Source: Diatrype stigma (Eukaryota > Ascomycota > Sordariomycetes > Xylariales > Diatrypaceae). Taken from it: 64,000 bases of DNA. This document shows positions 1-13,711 of the stretch, one piece after another. The notes beneath the pieces are model-generated. The model was not told the DNA's origin. It saw only the letters and a program-made list of their open reading frames with translations, and ran no database searches. Each line of letters begins with the position of its first letter. The first letter of the stretch is position 1. The position numbers and the translations under genes are program-made. The DNA lies in contig JAKJXP020000089.1 of NCBI GenBank assembly GCA_022225965.2, forward strand, positions 62,001 through 126,000. The letters are read 5' to 3'.

Positions 1-137
1 AGAACAAGGCTAGAAGGCGATGGGATGCTTGGCCATTTGTCAACCAGACCTGTCATTCACGTGGCCCCAGTATAGAAGCCGGTTTTGAACGTTCTAGCCT
101 GGAACGTCAAGATGCGGTGTGGTGTATGTGAAAAGAT

Positions 138-667
138 ATGGCATTAGGGCGCGTTTCCTCGAAATTCAGCGCGGTGGCTACCGGGTCCAAAAATACATCG
201 TCGACCCAATTTTGCTCCAGATTTTTCCTTGTGCAAGCTGTATAATTATATTGGAGATACGGCATTGTACTATGTGGCAGTGGTGGCTAACTTGTGGCTA
301 ATGAATAGGGCTGATAGGGGGGTCGTCGAAAGAAATACGGGCCCGAAAGGCAATATAGACCAATGAAATTGCAAAGTGGCTACCGCGTTAGTGGCTACCG
401 GGCTTCTTCAGAACGGTAGCGACAACGCCGGTGGCTACCGTAATGCCTTCCTTTTAAAGGAAAGTCGCCAAGCCAGCAGGGGGTGTACATTGCATAAATC
501 GCGGTAGCCACTGCGACAATTATGCATCGTTGTAGCAATTGTGCAAGTGTAAATCGCACCCAAAAAAAGGAAAGCGTTATGGAACGGTGTCGTCAAGGTG
601 GATATTTGTGCTGATCAGGTACATGCGCAGTGGCTACCGGACATCGAGGAAACGCGCCCTTAGGCAT
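138..667. mobile_element. Candidate MITE-like element with inverted ends and internal 10-mer repeats
   Basis: A perfect 17-bp inverted repeat (AGGGCGCGTTTCCTCGA) occurs at 146-162 and, reverse-complemented, at 644-660. It bounds about 515 bp with no open reading frame of note. Inside, the 10-mer GTGGCTACCG occurs perfectly at 174-183, 376-385, 391-400, 431-440 and 630-639, and inverted at 502-511. Partial copies lie near 283-300 and 414-420. Outside the repeats, aligned 8-bp flanks (138-145 and 661-668) agree at five positions around GGCAT, which could be a worn 8-bp target duplication. Terminal inverted repeats plus subterminal short repeats are typical of non-autonomous DNA transposons. No transposase is present, so the superfamily is unknown. 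Confidence 0.5.
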
Positions 668-1584
668 CACTAACTAAGCAAATAGCATGGCGTTGCCTAC
701 CCGGTAGTATTGAGTACATCGCCTTGCTTGTGCGGAGTTACATTGTTTTCGACTCATGTATTGCTTTGCCTAGATAGGTAGATGATGAGTATTATGCCCT
801 TGATCGCTATAGTGGGCTTACAGGCTGATTTTGACAGCCAAGACAGGCTAGCGACAGATTTCCTTGATTTTGAAGCAAAACCTTCAAGGGATATTTACTG
901 TAGCAAGATGTATCAACTATTGAAAGTGTATAATATACCAAAACTAACACCGGTACGTACTACCCGGTATTGGCATATATAGTTATATATAGCCCAGGTG
1001 ATGCTTGCAAAGAAGGTGGTATCGGTTATTGATGACAGCTAAGAGCCCCGTTTGGCGGTGGAGAAACACGATACAGTGGCTTCGCTGCATCGTCACTTTG
1101 GTTCTTCAAGCGCCCCGCATGAAGGCGAGCGACATGAACGTTGGTTCTCGACCTGCGACCTGCAGAGGAAGGGCCGCCATCGTTACGACCATCAACAAGG
1201 AATATCCCCGGGGTTTCGGGTCCCCTCTAACCCAAGACAGATAGACAGGCTATTATGTATACAGTTCCAATTGCGAGATTCCTTTTTTCTCTCCTCGACG
1301 CCTTGTTCATCCAATATAATACATCCTGTGCCAAGCAACTTGAAGTAAGCAAGTAATAGTACCTTTCGGCTTCAGTTGCCTCAAGGAGCTTGACACAAAA
1401 TGACTAACCTCGTCCCTGGGCTAGTCAGGGCGCCCTGCCAACGTTAGCGACGGCTAGCTGGCTTGTAATGGTGGCTTGACGGGTCGGTAGTTCGAAACCT
1501 CCTAATAATAGCGAGGCGATTTTGTTGACAGCAAGGCCAAGTGGCCGAACAAATCCCCGACGTACAGCAGCTTGCTAGCGCCGC

Positions 1585-1718
1585 GGCTATTCCGACGGTC
1601 ACTTAGGCTATTCCGACGGTCTCTAACCATATCTGGAATCACAACAGCCACCCAAATGTATATGGTGGAGTGGTACATGATGTCCTTTCGGATATGATTA
1701 GAGACCGTCGGAATAGCC
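1585..1718. repeat. Fold-back inverted repeat, 28-bp arms
   Basis: Positions 1606-1633 and 1691-1718 are reverse complements over 28 bp with one mismatch, enclosing a 57-bp loop. The first 16 bases of the left arm (GGCTATTCCGACGGTC) are also present as a direct copy at 1585-1600. The 11-mer GCTTGCTAGCG occurs on both sides, at 1570-1580 and 1725-1735. It could be a tiny MITE remnant or a structured RNA-forming locus. No coding function is visible. Confidence 0.5.
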
Positions 1719-4700
1719 GTGGCGGCTTGCTAGCGACGGTTGTACTGTAGTGTATTTCGCTATGTAACCGCCATTGAGGCGAGTGAATGCTGGGTGTAGG
1801 AATGCATCTAGAAAGCCTGCAGTCCCTGAAGTTATATTCGGGTGAACATAGGTGACACGATATCTCCTGATTATTCCTTTATGATGTGGCCATTCACACA
1901 TGTGCTGATTCCGTTCCTTTTCTCTTATTCTTTTTTCATCTTCTTCTCATCGTATGTACGCCTCATTACATTGTAACCTATATCTGAGCTACGGCGACAC
2001 GCTTGTTTGATTTAGAGTAATTACAGGCTAGCTAGACGGCCTATCCACCCGGCCGTCGGCAACGACTTTCCTCAAAAAGAAGACCATGGCTTTGGCTATC
2101 TAGTTTAGCCAAACGTCTCTAACGACATCGAGCCTGGTGATCCCCCGTAATGTGGGTTGGACGTTGAATCCTCAGCTGATTTTTCCTCAGCTCAACCAGG
2201 TACTAGGATCTTCCAATCTCGATAGCCTCCTTCCTGAGCCTGGTCAGCATCATTGCCAAGATTGTATAGGTTCAACGAAGCACGGCCGAAGGTGCTAATG
2301 AAGTAGTTTATATGGCCCTTTAGGATTCTATGTACTGTTGTCGCTTCAGCAACGTGTTTAGAGTATGAATCCATAATCTAATTCAATATGCGGACCGGTG
2401 GTGTTTTTGATCAACAACTACATATGATTCATGTACACACCATGGGCTGCCTCCACGGCCGATCTGATATGCGCGCGCGAGTTTCAAGTTTTGTGCTACG
2501 CTGGGTGTAACGGATAATGGGTGCATCATCATCCCACCCGCACGAGCGGAACGGAGCATTGATGGCACGATACGTCAGAACCTTCTGATTAGTTGGGCCA
2601 TGATCAACACATACATAAGACGAGGGTACGGTCGGCCCTGCTTGTCAGGCTGGAGTCACATGAACGATCTGGCATGCGGGTGAGGTCCGATCTCTCATGT
2701 ATGCTGATCCCTGGTTTCATATAGAAGCTGGTGGACCTTGCACATTTGAACCCTGGCCATGATCTGCCTTACAAAGGGTTGCGATGGCTGGACGATTGAT
2801 GGTCTAGAAAGACACCTACGCGCAGAGCCACTCCACTCGTCCCCTCTTGTCTCAGAAGCTAACGTTCGAAATGACGCGGCTTGCAACCAATCTGCAGTTG
2901 GCCGATGGGAAGTGGGATACGTAGAATGGCAAGAATGGCTATCGGTGTACGGTGAGGTGAGGAGCGGCACGATTTCAACGGTCGCCACTCCTCCAATCCT
3001 GGATGGTTATAGCGGATAATGACGCGAAGCAAAGGTACCTTTCCAAGATGGTAAGATAGGGGAGAAAGATATAGCGTGTTTTGGCCACCAACCAAGATGG
3101 CACAACTGTTTGAGCGGCAGCTTCTTCTCAAGACTGACAGGAACACATCGTGGGGCCGTACGTACATCCTGCAAGATTTATTGAATTACCTGTGGACCGC
3201 CGAGCAGGCTGAAATAATAAAACATGGGTACATCTAGATAGAAGGAAAGCCATGTCTCTATCACTATATCACGAGGGTAAGGGGGGGAACGTGCGCGGGG
3301 TTTGAAAAATAGCCAATGAAAGAATGCTAATCTACCTCCTATAGCAGCTACAGGTAGTCAGTCAACTGACTGTGTCTAGGTGTAACCTCCCCCAAAAGAG
3401 GCCTTGGGCTCTTGCAGGTGGTGGACTATAAGCTGAGGTAAGCCAGAGGATGTACATACAGTGTGAACAGCTGCGGAGCCTGCACGGCCTACATCGAGGA
3501 GGCTCAGGGGCCCAGGGGCTCCGGGGCCAGGGACCACAGGGAGCTAAAAGCCCCCGCGCCGCTGGAGGGTTTCCCCATTGCAACGTGGGATGGGGACGTC
3601 AGATCGGAGCCTCGATGATGATTAGGTGCTGTAGAGCGCGTCTGTCTATCTGTCCACCCCAGGTGGAAACGGCGCGGCATCACGGCGCCTGGTGGCGATA
3701 TCGACCCTGAGATGAGACTCATCGTCAGAGAGAACCAAATTGTCGGCCTAAGGGAACATGCGTAGTATTATGTATGTACATACGAGACACCGCGTCGCTG
3801 CTTGCTGATGGGTACTGTACAATCCTGCGTACCAGACACCAGACAATCTGGTAACTAGGTAATCCTCTGCTACTACGTGATTCGCCCGGGTGAGGACTTA
3901 CGTACTTATGTGCGACCTCGGTGAGCCGGCGACCCGAGAATTCGCGTCTTCACCGATTCACCGAGTGGAGTCGAGTCCCTCATGATCGCATACCTAGTCT
4001 GCCTGTCTCGTGTACGTACGCACATGCGCGTGGGAGTGGATGGGGGGAGATATACCAAAACCAGCGGCAGACGGTTCGGGGTGAGAAAGAAGGGCTGGTC
4101 AATTAGTTAGTCTAGAGAAAGTTCGGCATATGCTCGCTCTCTCCCCAGCTTCGGGGAATGGTGTGATTATCACCCCGGGGGCTAGACTAGACAGTAGGTA
4201 GTGTAGTAGGTAGAGTTACCATCGGAGATTCTCGGCTTGTTTCTCATCTCAGACAGCAGATAAGGAGTATGATAGTAGGTAATATATTCCGAAGGAGGGT
4301 GGTGAAGAATTCCAAAAAGGAAGCCAGTGTCATGGATATGGTGCTTTTTGCGTACATAAGTGAGTGTTAGTTGTTAATTAACCCAACTTGTCAGAGTCGC
4401 AGCAAGGTTGTTCATGCAGGCTGTTCGGCGGGGATGCGGCCTGTTATGCGAGCAGATATAGGTTACATATGGCCATAACCCTATCTGAAGAGCCTGCTTA
4501 GACTACCTATATAAGCTAGGTAACATATTGATTAAGACGTGACAGCTTATCCTGGGGTAGGTACAAATGACACGGGATCTATCTCGGTAGTTAACAATAA
4601 ACGTAAGATGTCTGCCGTAGATGTATCAAACACTTTCGCCGTAATATTTGTACCTAGCTAATAATGATGATAGGAATTTCAAGAATGCTGCGGAGACAGA

Positions 4701-7700
4701 TGCCCCCCGAGTCTAACTCCCCAGACATTGGTTGCATTTCATCTTACACACTTACGAGCCAAAGGTCTTGAGGGGTTTATTCCGTTAGTTCGTCGCCCAT
4801 TTCGCAATGATAAGACGAGTTGAGGCAATGAGAGGAAAAGAAAGAAGGAAAAAGTCCCCCATTGATAAGGATATCTGATGTAGCCAACGTGATGCTCCGA
4901 ATGTGGTAGGTTCTTAAGCGACCCCCCAAGCTTCCCCAAGCCCCATGTTCCAAGCCCTGGAGCTCCAAAGTTTAAGCTTTCAGCTTCAAGCTCTGAGCTC
5001 CCACCTTGCACGACATGGATTCGACACCGTCTTTCTGTCTTTCTCCTTCTCCTTCTCCTTCCCCTTCTTTTCCTTCCTTCTAGATTATTGTAATCGATTA
5101 GAATAAGACGATGTCCCCTAACTACTTACACAGAAAGCACCTACCCGACGTAGAGGCTGCATGCATCCCAGCTAGACGGACGCATGGAACGTAAGCGGTA
5201 TGTCTAAGCGGTCTGTAAGTCATGGTTGAAGAATAATAACTCTAAGCGAGCAGGGAGCATCAGTATGGATGTATGGCTGGATGGCTGGCGAATCTTACTA
5301 CAGTATGCTTGGCATGAAAACCACGTGCGTTGGACCAGAGGCCCGTCCCGAAGTTCATGTATTCCCTACACCTGCTTACGGTGCCTGTATGTACGTATGT
5401 GGGCATATACTTTATAACCACGTCGTGTCGTGACCAGGGAGATTGCCTACTTGGGTAGTTATCTCGATGTGCACCTGCGCTTGCTTGACCCCTTGAGCGA
5501 AGGGGACTATCATACGTAGCATTATACCTCGGTAGGATGCATTCCCTTGCTCTTGTCGTGGGATGGGATTGATGTGTCATGTCTCAGGGAGATGCTATGC
5601 ACAGAAGATCGCTTCTGTTAGCAGGGAGACAACATTCGGTGTTCGGAATAGGTAACACAGCAAGCATGGAACCAACCACCCACCCAGCCAGAACGCACAC
5701 AAGCCTTATATATTCCTGCGTTCGGGAAGTCGGGTACCCAATCACCAACGAGTCGAGCCCTGACACGGGCATGGACACACCCAAAGCTGTTGCTGGAGGC
5801 GTGCAGCAGGCGGCAGGTGATGATGCAGTGCGACCTAGCTACATAGTACCTATGCATAATTGGAACGGCTAAGGCTGAAAAGAATGTAGAGGCATATAGT
5901 TTAACTGTTAGCTTGGTGTCGGTGTCGCGGCTAGCCAACGGGCGCGCGTGCTATCATCGCAATATCATACGCCTGCTATATCCAACCGAACATGGTAGGA
6001 AACGCCTGGAGATCCAAAAGTTGCTTCGACGCCCCCCTTCTAGACGGATGCAATAGTGGGGTGGCTTGCGAGCTTAAAAGTTTATACCGCCCGGGCTATC
6101 GAGATCCTTACCGGTAGGTCCTGATAACTAACTGCCTTAAGATGATGTCGCAGCGAATGAAGCTGAAGCTGTCAGGCTCTCTAGTGCTGTGGAGAGCCCC
6201 CCCCAAGGGTGGTCACGCTCGCAACTCCACCAAGCGATGACGAACGAAGGAACATTCGAACGTCCAAGATACCTACGTACATAGCAATGACCCGTGCTGC
6301 TACGCCGTCACTTCTCCCATGATTGGAGCGGGAGAATGGAGAATGGTAACAATTAATGTATGCAAGTAGCAAGTAGGTAAGCTTCGTCATCCGGTGAATG
6401 AAGATAGCAGTACGGGAATAGCGATTTCTAGCGGGGCTTCTCGAAGGCATACCTAGGTACCTGCTGTAGGCGTGTCGGCGGCCAAGGAGGAAGACCGCCA
6501 GCCAGCCATCCAGCGACTCCTCAGCGCAGTCCCACGTGGGGCGGCCGCCGAAAGCGCTTATGTGCTTAGTACTCTTATAGTTCTGTACTTGGGTATCTCC
6601 AACGTTTGTTTCGTGGGACTTCCGTTTCACGTGTGCTTGCAATGCAACCCCAAGGAGAAAAAGCCGTACGGCCGATGACATGTCATGTCTGCTCTATTCT
6701 CCATCAGATTAGCCAACCGCCTTAGTTATTCGATTATTGATCAGCCCAGATGCGTATCCGGCCCCCAAACTCTCGGTTAACCTGCCCCCCCTTCCCCCCC
6801 TCCCCAGCTCACAAGTTATATGATATACAGACATACATGAGGCCTATCCTCCTATTCAACACGTACATGAGATGGCTTCATGCCAGACGAACATCGGTGC
6901 ATAGATGAGTAATCCAGCAGCGAAGAGATCAGGTATAGTGTAATAACGTAATGATCAACTATCCAATCAATGGCCTGACACGTAAATCTTCTAATGCAAA
7001 CCCGCTGAATCATCTCTGATTGCTTACAATTAGGTAGCATCAGATATCTGCGTAGTTGTACATTGAGGACTTACTTAACAAGCAGGGCATGTCATAGGGG
7101 TTCGGGTCCGATTGACAATAAGTACCGTACGTGGGTATAAGATCTACCCAAATAAGAACCCCACCAATCAATTGCCTTAGCGGCCGAAGAGTCGGATTGA
7201 CTAGCGAGGTAGGCAGGAAAAGAAGAAGAAAGAGGCCGCTGGTGATATTTGGATTGAAACATGAACCGTAGGGTAGAAATCGCTGCGCCCTTGTTTTCTT
7301 CGGAGAATAAAAGTACTTGGGTACTTCTTACCTAAGTAGGCGCAATTGAAACGAAACCGGGTGTTTCCGATTATGTTGATGTGCAGAGAGCAAGGAGCTT
7401 CTTATCAGTACCTGGCGCCCGGGTAGCAGACAATCTCTTCCCTTGTCGTGGACCCAGTCGGAGTCAATCGAATCCCTCGTAGGACACTCACTTCCTGAAC
7501 CAGATATAGATAGTCGTGAAAGTCTTGTTTCAAAGTGATCACCAGGTATTAGGTGGTGGCTCTGTTCATGCCCTTCCTTCGCTTCATCCATAACTACTAC
7601 CTATGTAGACAGTCCGTCCGTCCATCCGTCCGAGTACAGATCGTCTAAAGTACATGCGTTGGTTTGAGGAGAGAGGAAAGATAGAAAGAAAAAAAACGAC

Positions 7701-9560
7701 TGTGCGCTCGCTCGCTGCAACGATGATACCTGGAACCCCTGTCCCGGTCAAGGTCCCCAATTGCCCAACAATCGCGGAGGGGTAGGTAGTAACGTAGTAA
7801 GCTGACACCGGCGGTTTATCCAACCTCAGCCCGTCGGTGAACACTGATGATAGCAAACAACAGCAGCAATCCCGCTGCTCTTTGTCGTCCGATGCTGGGG
7901 GGAGGGGGGCCGGCCATGGTGGGGTGAATGTTGTACCGTTGCTCCGCCCAGACGCCGCTACCCATGAAAGAGCCAAAATGAAAAAAAAATGAAAAAGAAA
8001 CGAATCCTAGTCCCGAATGAATGGTACTGGTGCCGATGTGCCTTATGCCCGCCCTTCGCCAAAAAAACAAGTTATCCTCCAATGTTATCCTCCGATGTAA
8101 GAACCCCGAAATCGTAGGGTTCGCACCCCCAAAGCTGTTGTTTGGTCTGATCTTTTTGTCGTCCATTTTTGCGCCCGTTGAATCCCCCAAATGTTGTTCC
8201 TGTGTTTCCCGTGACTATGCAATAAAGAAATCCCCCCCATGCGTCGTTCCTGGCTTCGATAGCAAATAACCTTCAAGCTGTTCCCCCACCACCAGCAGCT
8301 TTGCCTGCTTGTTTCGCTCTGCGTGCTTTTCCCATCCGGGGCTCGTGACTCCGGGCTCATGATCAAAGTGTCGGCGAAGCGTTTCACGGGGACCCTGCCG
8401 AGGACCGGGGGTCCGATCGGCATTTGCATGGGTCTATCATCATAGCTGGAAACCTTTCCAGAAACCCGTTCATTTCACGTATGGCGACGTCCTATTCGTA
8501 TTGTTCCGTTTTATCATATACTCCCACTCCACGGTGGGTGGCGGGCGGCAGTCACCTAGATCGGTGGGTTAGCAGATGCTTCTCCAAGATGACCGGGACC
8601 CTAAGATCCGGCGAAGACCGGGCCGGGACTAGACTACCACCACCCAGTAGGTAGATAGCTTCCCAAGTTGTCTAGTCTTGGCCGGCCGATTATGGTATAA
8701 CCCCATTGCGCCAAGTAAGACACGGGTTCGTTTTCCAGAGTATATAAGATGGATAATACCTACAGCATACTTCATCACCTCTAGATTTTCGTGTTAGCCT
8801 AGCGTTCCTTTTTGTTTCTTGTCTTTTCTTGTGAAGCAATGAAATGGATGCATATCCGGCACTGCAACTTACCTCCATTCTGCAAGCGTGACGCTCGGTT
8901 GACACCTCTTCTCCGTCTTCCTGTAGTCTTGACACCAGTTCTGAACCTGCCAACGAAAGTGTCCGCAGTGGTACTGTATCTGATAGCCGTGGCACGGCAG
9001 GTTAGCTCGGCTTGCAACACCATGAACCATGGGGAATGTTGCACTCACTTGTGTGTACTCGCACATACTTCACACAACCTCTTCACACGATGTCGTGTTG
9101 CTCCAGAAGTCGGCGTTAGTGCCTCTCGACGTCGGTGGTTTGTATGAGTCAGCGGGTCGTGAGGATATGTTGCTGATATGGTGCTATGCTGCTATGGAGC
9201 AGGCACTAGTCAGAGAGTACTGCTATGAAAGAGCGCGGCTCTCGGGAATATATATATGAATGTATAACTATGGTGTATGAGGTGATCTTGGTTGTCCGGG
9301 AGAAGAGAGTGAGGGCTTGTCCGGGCGATGATGCAAGCAATGTCTTATACTGTGAATATGGAATATGGTGACCAGAATGTGCATAGATCGAGAGGCTACA
9401 GATTGCTGCTGCGTAGTCAGTTACGTCTGCCAGTCAGCTAAGGCGAGACGTTGGGCGAGCGAGTGGATGCAACTTTGTATTTAAACATGAGGTGTCATCG
9501 ATGCCGCTGCATTAGCATTGCCTACAATGTAGGAAGCCCAAAGAAGTGGTGCTAATACGA

Positions 9561-9579
9561 CCCAAAGGTCACCTTTGGG
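9561..9579. repeat. Short perfect hairpin
   Basis: CCCAAAGGT at 9561-9569 and ACCTTTGGG at 9571-9579 form 9-bp perfect arms around a single C. The site is isolated with no gene beside it, so a terminator or operator role is not supported. Confidence 0.4.
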
Positions 9580-10628
9580 CTCGTGTGCCTGGATTCCATG
9601 CAGCTAAACCACTTGTTTCCTCTCTCCAGAGCAGAGCCAAGACTTTTCCCTTAAAGTGCTGTATCCCGTAACAGCATGGATTGCACGGCTTCGACCTGTC
9701 CGACATGGCAGAACACTTCAAGGTTGGGGGGGGGGTCTGAGAGCCTGGGAGCCTGGGAGCCTGGGAATATGGGAGATGCGCGCCTGTGTATGTACTGTGT
9801 GCGTGGGACTGCGGTACATCTGATATGTACATCATACCTGTATGTATGCCCCATGATCCCTGCAGGCAGATGGTCTGAAGATGGCCAGCCAGGTGCCCAT
9901 GTACTTGTACATACATACATACATACATACATACCTACATACCAGCATATCCGACCTGCATCATAATCCGTATTAGTGTTAGGTGTGTTAGGTACCGCTC
10001 TCTCTCTCACGCAACCAACCTCGAAGGTTATCAGGCAACTCGCTTCTTCTGCCCGTCTGTCATCTTGTCAGCTGGTCTACCGTGCTGCGCATTTACACCC
10101 AGACCATCGTGGTATACTATGAGTTGATATGAGTGAACAGTGCTATGAGTTGACGTAGCTATAGAGGTTGGCTTATAACCAGGTTACTCGGCTTCAGCCT
10201 ATCTCTGGCTGGGGTCTGGTCTCCCTTCTCGGTTCCTTACCCATTCAGCCCGTGACAAGCAGTCACCTAGGTATCCAGGTATCTAGGTACCTTAGGCATG
10301 TAGCCACTCACTCACTCGCTCTCACATACTCTCGCTGATTCAGTCATGCCACATACAAAACGATGCAATACTACATAGTTACATGTAGGCGTATCATACC
10401 ATTCCAGGCCCAGGTCAGACGAGTGACAGCTCTGGCAGGGAAGCTCTGACAGGAAGCTAGGCATTCTGTGCGGGTCTTGGCAGTATACCCAGGTGCTATA
10501 AGTAAAGTATTATAGCATTAGAGTATTATAGTGCGTACCCACACGTAGATACTTTCTAGTCCAGTGGGTCAACATCCAGTCGGGCCCGCCAAAATCCAAA
10601 GAGACTTCAGAGACGGAGACGGCGACAT

Positions 10629-10629
10629 T

Positions 10630-10663
<34 letters not shown>

Positions 10664-10675
10664 GCGAGACGGAGA
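10629..10675. repeat. (GA)n microsatellite
   Basis: Near-perfect GA dinucleotide run with a few GC interruptions, in gene-free sequence. Confidence 0.85.
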
Positions 10676-11995
10676 GCTCCACTTGCTGAGTTAGGTCATT
10701 TCAACCTCACCAAGAACCAGCCTGTCAGAGTCGGCCTACGAAGACTCTGAAGGCAATTCGCTAGACGATGCAAATTGCCACGATATCTTGTTAAATGAGG
10801 TTGCCGGGTTCGCCATGTTTCATCATCCTACTCCTATTATGAAACTCCGGCACCTGCAAGCCCTGCTTTTCACTTTTTCAATCCGGTCCTGTACATCCCT
10901 CGTACAGCCCTCGTACATCCCTCGTACATGATGATCGGCTCCATTGCCTATCGACCGAGGGCCAGCCTCCAGGCCTCCCATGCCTCCCACGCCTCTCCCA
11001 GCCCTACAGTAGGTGTTTACAGTACTCATCCCGGTGACTGGGCGATGGGCTGGTGGGCTCTGGCGGACTGACGAACGGAGCTGGAGCTGGAGCTGGAGCT
11101 GGAGCCGCAGTCTTGCTGCGAGTCACCGTCTCCTCCGTGGAGCCTTCTTTGCTTGCATGCGAGGTCCCCATCCTGTACTTGCGATCTCACAGGTTAGCTG
11201 GTCCGAGATTGTCGTCAGCCAGAGACGGGGACTCAATAGTGTACTGACAATCCTCAGTACTACTGCGTGGCGTGGCAAATACACGCAAGCCGTCCTATCC
11301 GAGCCTTCCAGTCTGCCTTGCCTTCCTGCCTGGCCGTCTATTTTCGTGAAGCATCGTGAAGCATCACCTGGCCTGGTGTGTCCGGTGATGATGATGCTGA
11401 TACTGTTTCGAGGCTTGGATGGACAACAATGGAGGCCGGAGATGTTCGAGCCGCTTGGCTGCAATGCATACAATGTGGCTCTGTCTGCCAACTCAGATTT
11501 CCCGTGATCTCGCAGGCTTCGTGAGACGCCGGTTGCGTGTAGAAACCGTCACGGCTGACTTCATTGTACATGCTAACTTTCCGAAACCCACAGAAACCTC
11601 GGTCGGGCTTCCCTCTCCACCATTCCCATCATGCCATTATGCCATCAACCAGCCTGCCTGCTCAGCTGCTACTGTATGTACGCTGCACGGTTGGCCTGAA
11701 CCGTTAAAATCCGACACGTGGATCGTCAGGGCGTCCATAGAGTCGGCGTTCTTGGCGGCCCTCTCAGGATCAGAATCACGCCAGAGAATGCCAGAGAATT
11801 CTTCCAGAAGCCTGCAGTCATAGCCTGGCGTGACGAGCTAGACCAGAAAATCGTCAAGCGCGCGGAGATCGGAGAATTCTACGATGTAATTTGAATCCAC
11901 TTCGTATCCCAAGTGGAGTTTGGCGAAGGAGACGAATGTGAGAAGAACCACTGCCACCTGCCACGAGCGCAGATCAATGTCTTTACATAGCAACA

Positions 11996-12037
11996 ACCAC
12001 CACCACCACCACCACCACCACCACCACAGCACCACCA
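11996..12037. repeat. (ACC)n microsatellite
   Basis: Trinucleotide ACC/CCA run. It creates poly-His, poly-Thr or poly-Trp/Gly in overlapping short frames on both strands, none of which looks like a real gene. Confidence 0.85.
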
Positions 12038-12803
12038 CAAGAACAGCAATAGCAACAATGATAACAACAGAGAGGAAACAACGGGCAAAGAGTCAGACAG
12101 GCTCTAGTGCACCCAATTCTATTTTCAGATGCGTCTCCCGAGAGTGCGAGCGATGACGGATTGTTCCACCTTTGATAGGCAGTCACGTGTGCTCTTGTAG
12201 GAAGGTTACCATGCGGGACGTGGCAATTGATCATTGAAGACGCTCCAGGGAGTGAAATGCCTTACTTGCTTCAGCAGCAGGCCGTGAAAAGCGACGGGCA
12301 GTGACATCAAGCTGGCAGGTTTTCGCGGGACATGCGCCATCAGGCCATTCAACCTTCACATATATACACGTACATACACCCCTCCGAGAGCAGAGGATCG
12401 AGATGCCATCTGTTGGTGTCCGCAGAGATCCACGCTTCCAGCTTGACAGCATGCGGTTCCGCGTTGTGGCTTTCTTGCCCCGGCATCCCGCCCGGCCGTC
12501 TGTCTAGACCCCTTTGCCGTTGAAGATTAACGTTGGGTGATCAGCATTGTTTATACGGATACGTACTGTAAGCAGATACAGTACTACAACGATAGCCTGT
12601 ACTTACTAGAATATCAACTATGGGCTAACATGACGTACGTGCCACCATACCATGGCACTGGTACTGGAGAACTCTCGTCGATCTGGACGCACCACCGGCG
12701 CTCCCTGCTCTCAGTAGTGAGAGGATTCATCTGGGCCCCGTCGCGCTTAATCGCCACCGCTGCTGCTCGCTGATGGCCGCGACGGACACTCGGCAAGCGG
12801 GAA

Positions 12804-12859
12804 GCGTAACGGCGTAACGGCGTAACGGCGTAAAGGCGTGAAAGCGTGAAAGCGTGAAA
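12804..12859. repeat. Tandem 8-bp repeat, seven units
   Basis: Three copies of GCGTAACG, one transitional GCGTAAAG and three copies of GCGTGAAA run in tandem. The gradient suggests local duplication followed by drift and re-amplification. Confidence 0.8.
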
Positions 12860-13685
12860 GCCTGGCGCCTACTACGTGCTTCGCCTCAAGCATGCGTGGT
12901 TGGCTTGAAGGGGCAGAGAGGTGAGGCTGATACATACATATCTGACAACCTATTACCTACCTGCATACCTACTTACCAAATACGGCCAACGGCTAGCTAT
13001 GTAGGTAGACACTTTGATAGGTACCTAGGTAAGTTAGTTATTATGACCTGGTCTCCTGCCGTGCATGTGCGTATGTATCATGTATCATCCACGCCCCCCT
13101 GGAAGGCTGGTTCATTGGATCGACAACATATGCCGAGTTCCAAGCCCAGCAAGAGCCAAGACCTGACAGGCGACAGGCCACCCGGCCGCCGGCTTCGACA
13201 AGAAAAAAAAACCTGGGACTGCCAGAACCCAGAAGCCAGAAGACCAGGAAGCCCGATAAAAAAAGTCCAAGGCCCCCGCAGCGAAAAAGTCCACAAAGCT
13301 TGGTTGGTTCATCACCCATGGAAAATGGGAAAAAGCGGTCCCACCCACCAACGTTCGCGGTGGAGTCGGTCGGTATGCTAGCCGCGGGTCCCCCCCTCTA
13401 GGCTGCTGGGTCACGGGCGGTCGGCCAATCAGGGCCGCGCTGCCCGTCCCGAGGAAACGTCACGAAATGACTTGTAACCAGGATATTGGGAGACGTGACC
13501 AATGGAACCTCTGCCCGAGCCAGCGGGCCAGCGGGCTAACGGGCTAGGCAAGGGTTCCCATCACGCCGGCTGTTACCATACCGGACATTCGCAGACTCTG
13601 GTACGCTCTAAAACGAGAATCCGCCGGGGGCGCTTCAGGGCTTCAGAGCTCCCAGGGCTCTCTCTCTCGGGGCTCTCAGGGCTTC

Positions 13686-13711
13686 TACATACATACATAT
13701 GTATGTATGTA
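13686..13711. repeat. Perfect 26-bp palindrome of TACA/TGTA units
   Basis: A run of TACA/CATA units switches to its complement at 13698/13699, giving 13-bp arms with no loop. Similar CATA tetranucleotide runs lie at about 9909-9940 and around 23000. Confidence 0.75.

Noticed and set aside
1483..1500. tRNA-like B-box string (GTTCGAAAC)
   Set aside because: No matching acceptor stem, D arm or anticodon arm can be folded around it.
6181..6681. 166-aa open frame on the - strand
   Set aside because: No recognisable domain or codon bias; overlaps another random frame on the other strand.
11838..12234. Poly-Trp/Gly/Val and poly-His open frames
   Set aside because: Produced by the ACC trinucleotide repeat at 11996-12037.
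12854..13381. 175-aa open frame on the + strand
   Set aside because: Mixed repeat-derived sequence, overlapping three long frames on the opposite strand; no domain.
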